From NCBI RefSeq assembly GCF_029852145.1, contig NC_079975.1, positions 25,549,364-25,613,363 of the forward strand: a stretch of DNA of 64,000 nucleotides. Direction: 5' to 3'. Each line of letters begins with the position of its first letter. Positions within the stretch are counted from its first letter, which is position 1. Shown in pieces: positions 40,707-53,770 of the stretch. The notes beneath the pieces are model-generated. The model searched no databases, had not been told where the DNA came from, and worked only from the letters and a program-made list of their open reading frames with translations. Made by a program: the position numbers and the translations under genes. This stretch comes from Microplitis mediator (lineage: Eukaryota > Arthropoda > Insecta > Hymenoptera > Braconidae).

Positions 40707-40786
40707 GTTTTTGATGCCTGCCCCGCGACATTTGAAAGCACGAGCGAAGCGAGTGCGTCTGGTCGGCGGGGGCAGGCATCAAAAAC
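40707..40786. repeat. Perfect 18-bp stem hairpin with GCGAAGCGAG loop
   Basis: GTTTTTGATGCCTGCCCC (40707-40724) is exactly complementary to 40769-40786; the 44-nt loop contains CGAGCGAAGCGAG. Short poly-T and poly-A runs flank it. Confidence 0.8.
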
Positions 40787-41664
40787 AAAACAAAAAAAAA
40801 GACATAATTATACTTATAAAAAATAAAAATAAAAAATAATTATTTTTTTTCGAAAGAAATAAATTTATGCCTATGAACAAGATTTTTTTCCTGCCAATAA
40901 ATAATATATAAATGAATACATAATCTTTCAATAATTAACCTCGCCTCTGCATCAAAATCTTTTATCACCTCATCCTCGTCCATAGAGTCATCAGATGATA
41001 CTTTTTCAGTCATTTTATTATTGCAAGTACACTGTTTACTTAAAATATCACAAACAACGAGACACGAAAACACTGACGTACATATAAATAAAGCAACGAT
41101 CTATGATGTTATCGTCAAAAATTTTATTGATAAAGTGGTAGACGTTCAGTAGATGGCAGCAGCCGGCTGTTTCCGTAGGCACGAAAAAATTTTTTGCTCC
41201 CGGCGATGTAAGTGGGGCGCGTGTAACTCCACTAGGAGAGGGAAATGAGACTTTAGGCCTTAAAATTAGGGAGGGAAGTGCGTACTTTCGACTAAGGGAT
41301 AAAGAAAAAAATATTTCCTCAAGATTGACCGGTCAGAGGGACATTTTTGTATCGTAAGCTGCTGTATGCTGCGTGAGTCAAATCGGGTCGCGTAAAAATT
41401 TTTTTTGTCTACTAATCAAATTCATTTTACTCATTTGCATGCCTATGGATGGTTTCAAATTCAAAGTTGGCCCATGCAGGGTCACCCTGCCACAAACTAT
41501 CCTATGATAAAATTTATATGGAATATATGTGAAGCCAAACTACTCGTAACATGATTGGTCGAAAGCAAAAAAATATATACAAACGACACGAAAATATACA
41601 TTAAAATAAATATATGAAAAACGACAGGCGCAAAATATTACTCTATAAAATACAAAAAATTTAC

Positions 41665-41761
41665 CTGGATACAGTCTCAGTCCGCATCTAAATGGATCAT
41701 TATGCGCGCAAATAGTCGCCGAATTATAAATCGCCAGCATATCATTTATCAGTCGATTATA
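41665..41761 (-). CDS. Ance: ACE-family peptidase exon (first conserved disulfide)
   Basis: 97-nt exon encoding YNRLINDMLAIYNSATICAH and then NDPFRCGLRLYP. It matches ACE YNSLLTEMETTYSVATVC----C-L-LEP, including both cysteines of the first conserved disulfide. Acceptor TTGCAG, donor GTAAAT; enters in phase 0 and leaves in phase 1. Confidence 0.92.
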
Positions 41762-42090
41762 CTGCAACAAAAAAAATGTTATTTATTTTAGTGAAAGTTT
41801 TTGCCAGACTGATAACAACAACATTAAAATAATTAAGCCTCCTCGGCCCACGCATAATCTTAACATCTTGTCACGCATCACTGCGTCATACATATTACAT
41901 TATTATAAAACATATTCTATAACAAAACTACACCTTACACATTATTCTCATTCTCTGTAAAATAATAATAAATTTTTTTTTTTTTCATATTTTTTAACGC
42001 GTATTCTATACACTCTCGTATTTTCTCATCGATTGTATAAGTAATTACCGGTTTATTTTAAATCCTATTCTTCATCATACTACATACATA

Positions 42091-42131
<41 letters not shown>

Positions 42132-42405
42132 AATAAACAATTTGAATTTTAAAAACGCATTCTAAAAACAAATAATATATTTAAATATTATTCAAATATT
42201 TTATCTTGTTCTATAAACGTCATTATATTTATTTTATTATATATATTTACACATATATGACTAACTATTAAATATTCTTGAGTCTGTTCAGAATTTTAAA
42301 ATGCATTTAAACGATCTTCACAATAAATTACGTAATCATTGGGTACTTAATAATAAAGGTCGGGTGGTAAATCAGTCAGAAACGTGCTCTAGTGAGGTAA
42401 CTATT

Positions 42406-42407
<2 letters not shown>

Positions 42408-42473
<66 letters not shown>
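42408..42473. repeat. (TA)n microsatellite
   Basis: About 66 bp of uninterrupted TA. Shorter TA runs occur at about 42095-42125 and 48387-48424. Confidence 0.95.
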
Positions 42474-42477
<4 letters not shown>

Positions 42478-42984
42478 GAAAAAAATTTATGACAAAAAAT
42501 GCATAAATTATGTCCATTAATTTTTTTAAATTTTTAATGGCGGGTTTTTTATTTTTTTTTAGGGACAAAACGATTTTATGAGTCTGCACTTAAATTAATT
42601 AGTCCAATAGTTGGTATTTAAAGTACTGAGAGAAATGACCTACTCAAGGTAAAAGAGTCATCAGTGTCAGTAGTGTTCGTTGTGGTTGAGCGATATTTCT
42701 TACATTTCTTCACTAGTATTGTGACCTAGTTCTACAGTATACTAGTTATGCCTGACCTTGGTTACACCTTACATTTGTTGTATTAAATATGTGGGAAATA
42801 TTATAATTTATTGTTCTTGTTGTTGTTATTGTCGAGGTTTAAAAGAAGATGGAATAGATTTTTATTGCATAGAAAAAAAAAGGATTTCTTGGCGCAAGAA
42901 TTTTTGTTTTTTCTCTAGTGCAAAAAATTTCTTAGGTAATTAAAAATTTTTCGCGCCAAAAATTCCTTTTTTTGAAGTAATTAC

Positions 42985-43143
42985 CCGGTCTAATTGGTCG
43001 GGTGGCAAAGCAGCTGGACCGACGATTGATAGATATCTCAATCGTCTTTGGAGGACCGGGTCACGTTGATTGGAGACGTCTAGTTTGTTGATCAATTGCC
43101 ATGCGCCATTTTGAAATTCTGCGTAATCTCGTTGGGCTTCTAA
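42985..43143 (-). CDS. Ance: ACE-family peptidase exon
   Basis: 159-nt exon, phase 0 at both ends, encoding LEAQRDYAEFQNGAWQLINK through RRLRYLSIVGPAALPPDQLDR. It corresponds to the N-terminal helical region of ACE (LEAQKEYAQF, then --R-L--L---G-AALP-D---). Acceptor TTTACAG above 43143, donor GTAATT below 42985. A short CACAGAAAAAAA-type element (about 42866-42980) sits immediately downstream of the donor. Confidence 0.9.
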
Positions 43144-43769
43144 CTGTAAATATAAATTGTAATTAAAAATTACTTTATATTAATTATGAATAGGGTAATT
43201 TTACTTCTCCTTAATGAGGGGGTGGGGGTTGTGGCCTAGTTAGTGTCCAAGAAATTTAATTTTGTAATTAAAGAAAAATTGTATTAAGAAACCGGAAATA
43301 AGAAAAAGTAATTAAGGGTTGACTTTTTTTTATCACGACTTATCATCAGTAAAAATATATAAGTAGTATATAATCGTCCTTGAATTAAGGAAATATTTAA
43401 AAGCTTAATCTTGATTTTTCATGATCGATTTTTAAAAATTTAAAGTGCGTATTTCTTTCTTCCATAAAAAAAGGCCATCCGGCATCCGAAATGGAAGTAG
43501 ATTTCTTACGATAGTTGTTCCACTTTTAATACGTATATATAATTTAATAATCACCCATCAAAAATTTTCAAAGATATAAACACTGGCATTATCAACACAT
43601 AAGTCCATTATGTGACTGAACCCTTATTAAATGTCGAACAATTATCGTAAAACAAAAAATGAAAAAAAGGAAAATACAGCTTATTCTATCGGCTATCAAG
43701 TTCTTTTTACGTAATAAAGATATATATATCCGTTAAAAAGTTATTTACAAAAAAAACCAAAAAAGTAGA

Positions 43770-45485
43770 ATTTTTCGTTTTTTTTGGAATTTCAAATGTT
43801 CACCATTTCTAAACTACTTGGCTGATTTTGCTCATATTCGAACTTAAATAAGCTAATCGTTTATAGAATAAGTGTGCTAAGTTTCATCAAAATCCGTTGA
43901 AAATTGTGGCCGCTATCGTCACAACATGGCGCGTTATTTTACATACATACATATATAAACTTTTGAACCAATGGTATTTTTGGAACCTACTCGATGGATT
44001 ATGATAGACTATGGCGCAATTTTTTGAAAATTCCACCTTAAGGACAAATGCAAAAGATAGACTTCTATGAAATCTACTAAAAAAAGCCGAAGAAGTAGGA
44101 TTTTTCTTTATTTTTGGAATTTCAAATGTCCCTCATTTCTAAACTAGATGACCAATTTTGCTCATCTTTGAACTTAACCGCGATAACCGTTTATAGAATA
44201 AGTGTGCCAAGTTTCATTAAGATCCGTTAAAAATTGTGGCCGCCATCGTCGCAACAAGGCGCGTTATATTACATGTATATATATAAACTTTTGAACCAAT
44301 GGTATTTTTGGAACCTACTCGATGAATTATAATAGATTATGGCAAATTCTTTGGAAATTCCACCATAAGGACAAATGCAAAAGATAGACTTCTATGAAAT
44401 CTACTAAAAAAGCCGAAGAAGTAGGATTTTTCTTTATTTTTGGAATTTCAAATGTCCCTCATTTCTAAACTAGATGACCAATTTTGCTCATCTTTGAACT
44501 TAACCGCGATAACCGTTTATAGAATAAGTGTGCCAAGTTTCATTAAGATCCGTTAAAAATTGTGGCCGCCATCGTCGCAACAAGGCGCGTTATATTACAT
44601 GTATATAGGGGAGGGTGGGGCAGAGCGGCCCCCCTAAAATTTTGACCAAAAAAAAAATTTTTTTTTTTTCGACTAATTACTATAAATCCGATATGTTTGT
44701 GCATTTTTACCCCTACGCATGACATTTGGGGCAAAATGGACAAGCCCAAAATTTAAAAAAAGTGATTTTTTCATATTTTTATCGTCAAATTAAAAAAAAA
44801 TTATTATAATTCCACATTTCTAGCCCTACGCATAACACCTGGGGCAAAATGGACCAGCCGAAACTTCCGAAAAAATTATTTTTTCATATTTTTCGGCCGT
44901 TTCTTTATGTAAGAGGCAGATTTGGTCACTAAAAATTTATAAAAATTAAATTTTTTTTTTTAGTTGATAAATTTTTGAAATAAAGTAAAATTATAGAATT
45001 GATTTTTTTTTTTATTAAATAACAATTAGTAATTAAGGTAATCGAGGGTGAACGATTTTTTACGCTTTAAAAAATTTTTTTCGAGTAATATAAAACCAAA
45101 AATAGTTGTCAAGAGAAAGAAATACATTCTTAATGATGAAAACAATTTAAAAAAAAAAAAAAACGAAAAAAAAAATTTTTTTATCACTTTTTGGAGGGGG
45201 GCCGCTCTGCCCCACAAAAAAAAAAAAATTTTTTTCAGAATTTTGGCAAAATGTCCATAAATTTGTTCGAAATAGGACAAAAGTAAAGTGATCTTATGGT
45301 TGAAAGCCACAAAAAATAATAATTGGCTTAGGGGGGCCGCTCTGCCCCACCCTCCCCTATATAAACTTTTGAACCAATGGTATTTTTGGAACCTACTCGA
45401 TGAATTATGATAGATTATGGCAAAATTTTTTGAAAATTCCACCATAAGGACAAACGCAAAAGATAGATTTCTATGAAATCTACTA
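43770..45485 (+). repeat. ~310-bp tandem repeat, three units plus a part, split by a TIR element
   Basis: Units begin near 43770, 44076 and 44386 and share AAGTTTCATTAAGATCCGTT, TTGTGGCCGCCATCGTC and AACTTTTGAACCAATGGTAT. The third is interrupted by the element 44608-45357 and resumes at 45358. Confidence 0.85.
44608..45357. mobile_element. 750-bp TA-flanked TIR element (GGGGAGGGTGGGG family), copy 1
   Basis: Ends GGGGAGGGTGGGGCAGAGCG and its reverse complement, flanked by TA (44606-44607, 45358-45359). It interrupts the third unit of a local ~310-bp tandem repeat; an undisturbed unit at about 44271-44290 shows the empty site with one fewer TA. TA duplication suggests Tc1/mariner-like mobilisation. 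The interior is A/T-rich with no transposase. Confidence 0.88.
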
Positions 45486-47060
45486 ATTAAATGAATTTTA
45501 ATTATGCAAAATAGTGATTAAAAAATTAATGACACGCGACGAGCACGTGATGGTAACGATTACCGAAATCGCGTAATCGTAATGTAACAAAAAAAAAATA
45601 ATTTAAAAAAAAGCCACATGTTTTACCGGCGAATATGTAAGCAGTAAGTGGTTGTCTACTGAAACTCTTACTCAATATTTTAATCGCAATGGGTTTTGCC
45701 GACACAACAATAGCACCTGGGAACATTTCCCGTATCAAGACGCACATTAACGTATTGTCATTGTACACACGCCCTTTCTCGTGCATCATTCGACGTTAAG
45801 CTATAAGACTATTCACGTGGTCATACCACACATATATACATATATATGTACAAGTATTTGTAATTCTCAAGTTATGCATTTGCCGAGAAATTTCACGTGG
45901 TAAAACGCAAGCGGCCAATCAATCTCGTGAATCTGACGTTGGAGATGAGGTCGAGGATTTTTTTTCATTATTATTGTTGTCTATACAAAATTATTAAAAA
46001 AATAATGAAGTAAATTTTTCAAATTCACTTTTATTATAAATTTCTTTAATTATTTTTTGCTCAATTGATTTTATTACGAAAATTAATGGATTTTTTGGTG
46101 TACTCTGTTAATTTTTTTTTAAATTTAACCGAAAAAATGATGAAATTTATTTTTAATTGCAAACTAAAATTACCAATTCAAATAACCAGCATAAAAAAAA
46201 ATTTTTGAAAATAAAAAGTAGAGCAATTACGAAAAAAAAAGAAAGTTTCTCATGTCTGAAAATACAGATAGCGATAATCTATAATTTGATATGATTAGTT
46301 TCTAAATAAAAACCTGGTGGTCGTATCAGTTAAGAAAATAACGAACTGAAAGGTATCGCGTGAGATAGTAGCATTAAAAAATCATAATAACAATTATAAT
46401 AATAAAAAAAATCGTTAATTGAACGTATTCAAGTCATAAATGAATCAGGAAAATTTTTATCATCTTTAATTATTAATCTGGTTCAAGGAATGCAATGACA
46501 TTAATTTTTATTGACTTGCAATAACATTTTTTATTTCATTAATTTTTCTTTAAAAAATTGATTTGAATTTTCTTCTAGTCGACAAGGAAATTTAAAAAAT
46601 TTTTATTTTGATGATCGGGCATAGAACATAAGGGTTGGAATTTTCCATGTAAAAAAATTTTGTTCCAAAAATTTTCATGTTTCCAAATTTGAAAAAATTT
46701 TGAGCCTTGAGTCGATCATTTTTCGAACTTTGATAAAATTTGAATAGAAAAATTCTAGTCTCCTTATTTTTATTTGAAAATTTCAAAAAAATTTGAAAAC
46801 TTCACAGAAAAAAAATTTTTGTGCCAAAAAATTTTCTAGCCCTAAAAAAATTTTTGTCTTCAATTCATAATTCAAAATATTTCTCGCGTCTCAGTTGAAT
46901 TTTTTTTACTCTCAAAAATTTCAAAATTCACAAAAATTATCAACTCCTAGTTTAATCTTATAAACTTTTTTTGAAAATTTTTAAATCGAATTTTTTTTCT
47001 CACGGGTTATTGTATCATATGTTTACTTAGTAAATATAAATAATAAATATGTGAACTTAC

Positions 47061-47513
47061 AGCTTGAAGTTGCGAGTATTCATTAACATTAGTCTCATAA
47101 TTCCATTGAGCGGCGACATTATTGCTGCACCTTTCCGCACCTTGAAAATCCAATCGCGCAAGGACATTTTTATAATCCAAGTCATTTATTCTAGATCCTC
47201 GATCACGCTGATTATAGGGATCTATAGATCCACGGTCACGTTGGTTATAAGGATCTGAAGATCCACGGTCACGTTGATTATAAGGATCTGAAGATCCACG
47301 GTCACGCTGATTATAAGAATCTGAAGATCCACGGTCACGCTGATTGTAAGGATCTATCGATCCACGGTCACGTTGGTTATACGAATCTATAGATCCGCGA
47401 TTACGCTGATTATAAGCGTCTGCAGACACGCGCTCGTCTCTTAGGGGAGGCAAATCCAACTGACAAGATACCAGTGATAGGGAAAATAACACGAATATTA
47501 TACACGTGGATAT
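47061..47513 (-). CDS. Ance: ACE-family peptidase N-terminal exon: secretion signal, 10-residue repeats, start of M2 domain
   Basis: 453-nt exon, phase 0 at both ends (acceptor TTCCAG above 47513, donor GTAAGT below 47061). It starts with a hydrophobic stretch, ISTCIIFVLFSLSLVSC, followed by QLDLPP, a good signal-peptide core whose initiator Met must come from an upstream exon. Then come seven tandem 10-residue units of the type YNQRDRGS(I/S)D(P/S) (30-bp units, about 47195-47425). The exon ends NVAAQWNYETNVNEYSQLQA, which matches the ACE start (VA-A-WNF-TDINE). The repeat domain is not part of the usual M2 fold. The protein is predicted secreted or membrane-anchored, depending on the unseen C-terminus. 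Confidence 0.88.
47195..47425 (-). repeat. 30-bp coding minisatellite in ACE exon
   Basis: Seven units of ATCCACGGTCACG-(T/C)TGATTATA-type sequence encoding YNQRDRGSxDx on the minus strand. High unit identity at the DNA level indicates recent expansion or homogenisation. Confidence 0.9.
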
Positions 47514-47799
47514 CTGGAATAGTCAATAAAGTTTATATATATCATATGTGTCATCAACCTCCCGTTTATATAACTTTCATTCGACCTTTAGTATTTTAGT
47601 TATTCATTACTACCCTTGTCATGTTTAAACGCCGAAAGTTGCTTTCATTTTCATACTTTTATTTATCTCATATCGATTTTTATTTTTATTCGGCTCTTAT
47701 TAATTTAAATTTAATTAAAATATCAGAATTTTTAATTACAAAATTTTTGGATTTTTTTTTTTGCCTCAAATTTTTCGAATTTTTAATTCATCCATTTTT

Positions 47800-48382
47800 T
47801 TATTCAAATATTTTTGACCGCCCATTTATCTATCCAAAAAATTTATCCCCCTAAATCATAAAATTCTCTCGATTTCAAAATTTTAACCGACGAAAAATTT
47901 TTAAATTTATTTCGAACGCAAATTTTTTTCCAATGTCATATATATAATTCAAATATTTTTTACCGCCCATTTATTTTTCCAAAAAATTTATCCCCTAAAT
48001 CATAAAATTCCCTCAATTTCAAAATTTTACCCGACGAAAAATTTTCAAATTTATTTCGAGCACCGCAAAAATTTTTTCAACTATCATATATATAATTCAA
48101 ATATTTTTTACCGCCCATTTATTTTTCCAAAAAATTTATCCCCTAAATCATAAAATTCTCTCGATTTCAAAATTTTAACCGACGAAAAATTTTAAAATTT
48201 ATTTCGAACACCGCAAAAATTTTTTCAAATGTCATATATATAATTCAAATATTTTTTACCGCCCATTTATTTTTCCAAAAAATTTATCCCCTAAATTATA
48301 AAATTCTCTTGTTTCCTAAATTTCAACCACCGTCGAAAAATTTTCAAATTTATTTTGAACACCGGAAAAATTTTTTCCAATG

Positions 48383-48428
<46 letters not shown>

Positions 48429-48590
48429 CAAATATTTTTTACCGCTCTTTTATTTTTCCAAAAAATTCGTCCTCTAAATCATAAAATTCTCTCGTTTTCA
48501 AAATTTTACCCGACGAAAAATTTTCAAATTTACTTCAAACGCAAAAATTTTTTCAAATGTCATATACATAAAAAAAAAAATAATCCAATT
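47800..48590 (-). repeat. ~147-bp AT-rich tandem repeat
   Basis: Five units each with TACCGCCCATTTATTTTTCC and CTAAATCATAAAATTCTCTC; spacing of CCGCCCATTT about 146-149 bp. Lies in the presumed first intron of the ACE gene, just upstream of exon 47061-47513. Confidence 0.85.
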
Positions 48591-50620
48591 AAAACATTAA
48601 GGTCATTTTAATAATTAAAAAAAAAATTAATTATTCAATCACTTAAAATATATAGAACATGATAAATAAACTGCACTAATTACTCTCCCACATAAATAAA
48701 CTTACACATCTCCATCCACCGACGACAACAACAAATACAGGACGATGGAGGACCTCCATCCTACCAAATACTTCCTTATAAAAATATATATATATATATA
48801 TATATATCTATATATATAAACAAAACCAGCAGCAAATGGTTTCACTCAAAAATTCCAAATTACTATTCCCATAAATATATAAATTAATAAATATGAAAAT
48901 AAATATTCGTTATTAGTGACCCGACACTTCTTAGCTCGTTAACGTTACTAAAAGTGACATAGGCCCGTCCATATACATTTATCTCTGCGTGCGAGTAGTT
49001 CGAGTAATACAGAAGAGGTCATCCGTATTTTAAGTAGTGGGGGAGTCAGTAGTACAAGTAAGCTATAAACCCATAATATAATACTATTATATTCGTATTC
49101 GTGTTCATATAATGTAAGCAAGCAAGCAAGTGAGTGAGTAAGTAAGAAAGAGCATTACATTAGCTTATTATTCAGGTAAAAAAGAATGGAGATAAAATAA
49201 GAGGAACAGATAGTAATAAATAGGGAGGATAGGATGGGCTGGTAGTAGGAAAAAAAAAATACCATGCTAATGTAACAACAAATAGGTTTACTCTATGACT
49301 GAGTATGAGTATGAGTATAAGTATGAGATAATACGTAAGTGTATGGTAGTGGTATTATATGTTGATGTAAAAGTCGAAAGTGGTGGAACACAAGTTGTCA
49401 AGACATTAGCGGGCTTAAACTTTTAAGTTATGAGGAGAAGCGATGGGCTGAAAAAAAATTTTTCGCGTGTTTGTGTGCATGTGCACAATAGGTAGATGGT
49501 AAAAAATATAAAAGCTTGGGGGGAGGGACGGGGGCACTCAGTGTTAAAATAAGTAGGGAGGAGGTCACTTGCATCATAATAATAATAAATAACTTTTTTC
49601 TCACGTTTGGTTACGTTCATTTATTGTATTGTCCTTTAAATTTAATTTTTTTTTTTTGTTAATTTATACTGAGAATTTAAAAAAATTTTTTGAGTACTCG
49701 GTAATTTTGCCAGGACTGAAATTTTTTTTTTACTTTACTTTGGATTAGTATTGGGCTGAAAGTATGCGATGTACAGAAAAGTTGTAAGGAAGTTTTTTGT
49801 AGATAATTTAATTTGCTACAAAAATGTATAGAGATATTTTTTACGGATCTTCGATAGTTTAGTCGGAATTTCATTTTGTATTCACTAAATCATTGACGGA
49901 ATAAAATTTTCAATTTTAATCACACACTGGGTCTTTTAAATGAAAATTATGAGCTTGCTATCAAAGATACGATAAAAATGTATCAGTACAAATTTATTTA
50001 GAATTAAATTTGCTACAAAAAAGTATTCATTGAGTTTTTTCGTAAACTCAATTATTTCCAAGTTATTTGAATTCAAACTTTAATTCAAATTTTTTTAGAA
50101 TAATGATCAATGTCACGGTTAAAAAAAAATGTGCAGTATAATTATATAAGTAAAGAAATAAATTATTTTACTATTTTATTTATTTATTTATATAAGACAT
50201 GTATATATTTGCAAAATATATTAAACTATTATATATATGACGTAACGTAAATGACTATTAATGAACAATGCAGAGCCACAGAAAACACCTAGCGGATTGC
50301 GATAGTACTAAAAAACACAGACGCACTATAATGAATAATTATTATGAGTAACAACAAATGAATATACAACAATAACTTTAAACAACATCAATAGCCATGA
50401 TATTGCAATGGCGGCGATGGTCAATCAATAGACTGCACTGTCGACTTAATATCCTCATTCATATTCTTATTTATTTATTCGCCAATTAAATCCTTTATAT
50501 CTTTAGAGCGTGAGAAAGAGATTTGTCCTCGTGTATGCATTCATAATTAATTAGATTGTATAATTTTATTATTTAAAAACAATAACATATTTTAATTATT
50601 CTTTTATTATTAAAAAATGT
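48591..50620. other. No gene seen
   Basis: Moderately AT-rich, largely non-repetitive sequence. Short frames on both strands have no recognisable domain or codon pattern. A GTAAGCAAGCAAGCAAGTGA simple-repeat patch lies near 49115. Confidence 0.5.
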
Positions 50621-50624
50621 CTTC

Positions 50625-51180
50625 CTATCAATTTTTTTTTTTTAATTAATTTTAAAAATTGAATTTTTTTGTTAAATTAATTTTAAGAATTGAATTTTTT
50701 TTTTTCAAATTAATTTCAAATATTGAATTTTTTTTTTTTAATTAATTTATAAATTGAATTTTTTTTTTAAATTAATTTTAAAAATTGAATTTTTTTTTTA
50801 AATTAATTTTAAGAATTGAATTTTTTTTTTCATATTAATTTTAAATATTGAATTTTTTTTTTTTAATTAATTTAAAAAATTGAATTTTTTTTTTTAAATT
50901 AATTTTAAAAATTGAATTTTTTTTTTAAACTAATTTTAAAAATTGAATTTTTGTTTTTAAACTAATTTTAAAAATTGAATTTTTTTTTAAATTAATTTTA
51001 AAAATTGAATTTTTTTTGTTAAATTAATTTTAAAAATTGAATTTTTTTTTTTAAATTAATTTTAAAAATTGAATTTTTTTTTTAAATTAATTTTAAAAAT
51101 TGAATTTTTTTTTTTTAAATTAATCTTAAAAATTGAACTTTTTTTTTTAAATTAATTTTAATAATTGAATTTTTTTTTAT
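50625..51180 (+). repeat. ~31-bp AT tandem repeat
   Basis: About 18 copies of AAATTAATTTTAAAAATTGAATTTTTTTT with small variations; no coding. Confidence 0.9.
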
Positions 51181-51823
51181 CAGCAAAATTTAATTGCATC
51201 CGGTTAAATTTGGCTTAATAATTTATTACGATTACATAAAAAAAAAATATCATATATCATATTTTACTAGAAAACAAATATATAGTTAAATATGAGATAA
51301 AATCGGAAAAAAAAAATCACATTTTTCTGAAGGACGAAGATCAAATTTAAGAAAATTGTCCTCGTTATCAAAGAAAAAAAATTGTCGGACTTATGATTTT
51401 TTTTTTTTTTTAAATTAATTTATAAAGTCTCTATTACACCACAAGTATGTAATAACTATATTATGCTAATTAGTTTGTCATTTTTCCTGACTCTTCATTA
51501 TACATATATAATATAAATTCTGTGAAACAGTATACTATTTATATGATTCATATTCCTGTCAAATGGTCAAGGGTATTTAATTAAATAATTATAAAAAATG
51601 ATTTTATTTTATTTTTATGTTGTAATTGATGATATGCAGATAGCAATTAATTGATATGTAAATTTGAATGATGAACGGAAAACTCACCGAGTGTTAATTC
51701 GAAGGATATTTATTAAGAAATTTTAAATATATAATTATCAATTATAATTACGAATAGAAATGAATTAATTTTTATGAATTGTTGATATTTAAATAAGAGG
51801 TGACTCATAGCAATTTGTTACTA

Positions 51824-52591
51824 GGGGAGGGTGGGGCAGAGCGGCCCCCCTAAGCCAATGATTATTTTTTGTGGCTTTCAACCATATGATCACTTTACTT
51901 TTGTCCTATTTCGAACAAATTTATGGACATTTTGCCGAAATTCTGAAAAATATTTTTTTTTTTTTGTGGGGCAGAGCGGCCCCCCTTCAAAAAGTGATAA
52001 AAAAAAATTTTTTTTTCGTTTTTTTTTTTTTAAATTGTTTTCATCATTAAGAATGTATTTCTTACTCTTGACAACTATTTTTGGTTTTATATTACTCGAA
52101 AAAAATTTTTTAAAGCGTAAAAAATCGTTCACTCTCGATTACCTTAATTACTAATTGTTATTTAATAAAAAAAAAAATATATTCTATAATTTTACTTTAT
52201 TTCAAAAATTTATCAACTAAAAAAAAAAAATTAATTTTTATAAATTTTGAGTGACCAAATTTGCCTCTTACATAAAGAAACGGCCGAAAAATATGAAAAA
52301 ATAATTTTTTCGGAAGTTCCGGCTGGTCCATTTTGCCCCAGGTGTTATGCGTAGGGCTAGAAATGTGGAATTATAACAATTTTTTTTTAATTTGACGATA
52401 AAAATATGAAAAAATCACTTTTTCAAAATTTTGGGCTTGTCCATTTTGCCCCAAATGTCATGCGTAGGGGTAAAAATGCGCAAACATATCGGATTTATAG
52501 TAATTAGTCGAAAAAAAAAAAAATTTTTTTTTGGTCAAAATTTCAGGGGGGCCGCTCTGCCCCATGGGGGCCGCTTTGCCCCACCCTCCCC
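51824..52591. mobile_element. 768-bp TA-flanked TIR element, copy 2, inverted relative to copy 1
   Basis: Same TIR family with TA at 51822-51823 and 52592-52593. Its sequence is the reverse complement of 44608-45357 with few differences, plus extra GGCCGC-rich sequence near the right end. The pair forms a 7-kb-spaced long inverted repeat. Confidence 0.88.
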
Positions 52592-52702
52592 TATTTTTTT
52601 TTTTTCAATGTCTTCGAGTCATCGGGTTGGGAGGAACGATGTATCACTTCCTGTGACTGATTATTAGATATATGTAATTTTAATTAATTTTTTTAAATAA
52701 AA

Positions 52703-53325
52703 ATTGAATGACACCAAAGTTAGCAGACGTTTAACAATATTTGGAATTTTTTTTAACAAAAAAATAAACATTTTGAAAAATTGCACGTATAGTTTATTAA
52801 ATTTTCTACATGTGCATTTTTTTGGAAATATATTTTTTTTAATCATTCATCTATTAAAAAAAATTTATTTAAATTTCAAATGTCTGCTATCTTTACTGTC
52901 ATAAAAAATGATCCTGAAATTAGCAGATAATTAGTAATTTTCGGATTTTTTTTTCAACAAATTAATTACAAAAAAAAAAAAAAAAAAATAAGCACATATA
53001 GAAAATTTAAAAAACTACAGGTGCAATTTTTTGAAATATTTTTTTTTTACAGTTTATCGTCGAAAAAAAAAATTCAAAATTTATTATACGTCTGCTAACT
53101 TCAGTACCATCATAAAAATATACTGAAGTCAGCGGACGTCTAATAGTTTTTGAATTTTTTTAAAAACGATAAATTTAAAAAAAAATATTTAAAAAAATTG
53201 CACCTACAGTTTTTAAAATTTTTTACCTGTGCATATTTTTAGTTTTATTTTTTTTTAAATTAAATTAAAAAAAAAAAATTAAAAAATTTTTATTCGTGTG
53301 CTAACTTCAGGATCATCATAAAAAT
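52703..53325. repeat. Cluster of three hairpin MITE copies in alternating orientation
   Basis: Boundaries at GACACCAAAGTTAGCAGACG (52710), ATGATCCTGAAATTAGCAGA (52908) and ACTGAAGTCAGCGGACGTCT (53122); each with the TGCAC...GTGCA centre. Confidence 0.8.
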
Positions 53326-53770
53326 TGATACTAAGATCACTTTGATAAGTAAAATAATTTTAGATTTTGTCATTGACCAGCCCTATTATTGCGACGTAAC
53401 AATTAGCGACGTAGAAAAAAATTTCATAAATTTCTGTGGACTTTGAAAGCCATAAGAAAAAATTACGGCATGTTAATTAAAAAAAAAAAAATATTTTTCA
53501 TTATTGCGACTATTTTATTTCATCAGTGCGCATCGCTCGCCACAATCCATCGCGAATTTCCCTCTCGACGTACTTGAACTCAAGGAATATACACAATATA
53601 TATATTTGAGGCCAAGCTACCCGTGGGACCGGCATTATTTTTTTTTATCTCGCTAAATATATTTAGTATTGTTTACTTTCAACTGAAACTTTGTATCATC
53701 TTTATATTCCCGCCTTATTACATTCATCAAAAATATATTTTTTATCCATTGACCTCAAATAATAACAGTA

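Noticed and set aside
40506..40826. 106-codon plus-strand frame
   Set aside because: Runs through hairpin repeat sequence and low complexity; no domain.
40840..41073. Minus-strand frame with MTEKVSSDDSMDEDEVIKDF
   Set aside because: Acidic stretch looks gene-like, but the ACE alignment is continuous without it, there is no good donor (GTTAAT) and no recognised homologue; at most an unrelated fragment.
44543..45445. Minus-strand frames across the 750-bp TIR element (and counterparts at 51831-52667)
   Set aside because: Same frames occur in both copies because the element is repeated; no transposase motif.
47007..47258. Plus-strand frame opposite the ACE N-terminal exon
   Set aside because: Shadow of the 30-bp coding repeat.
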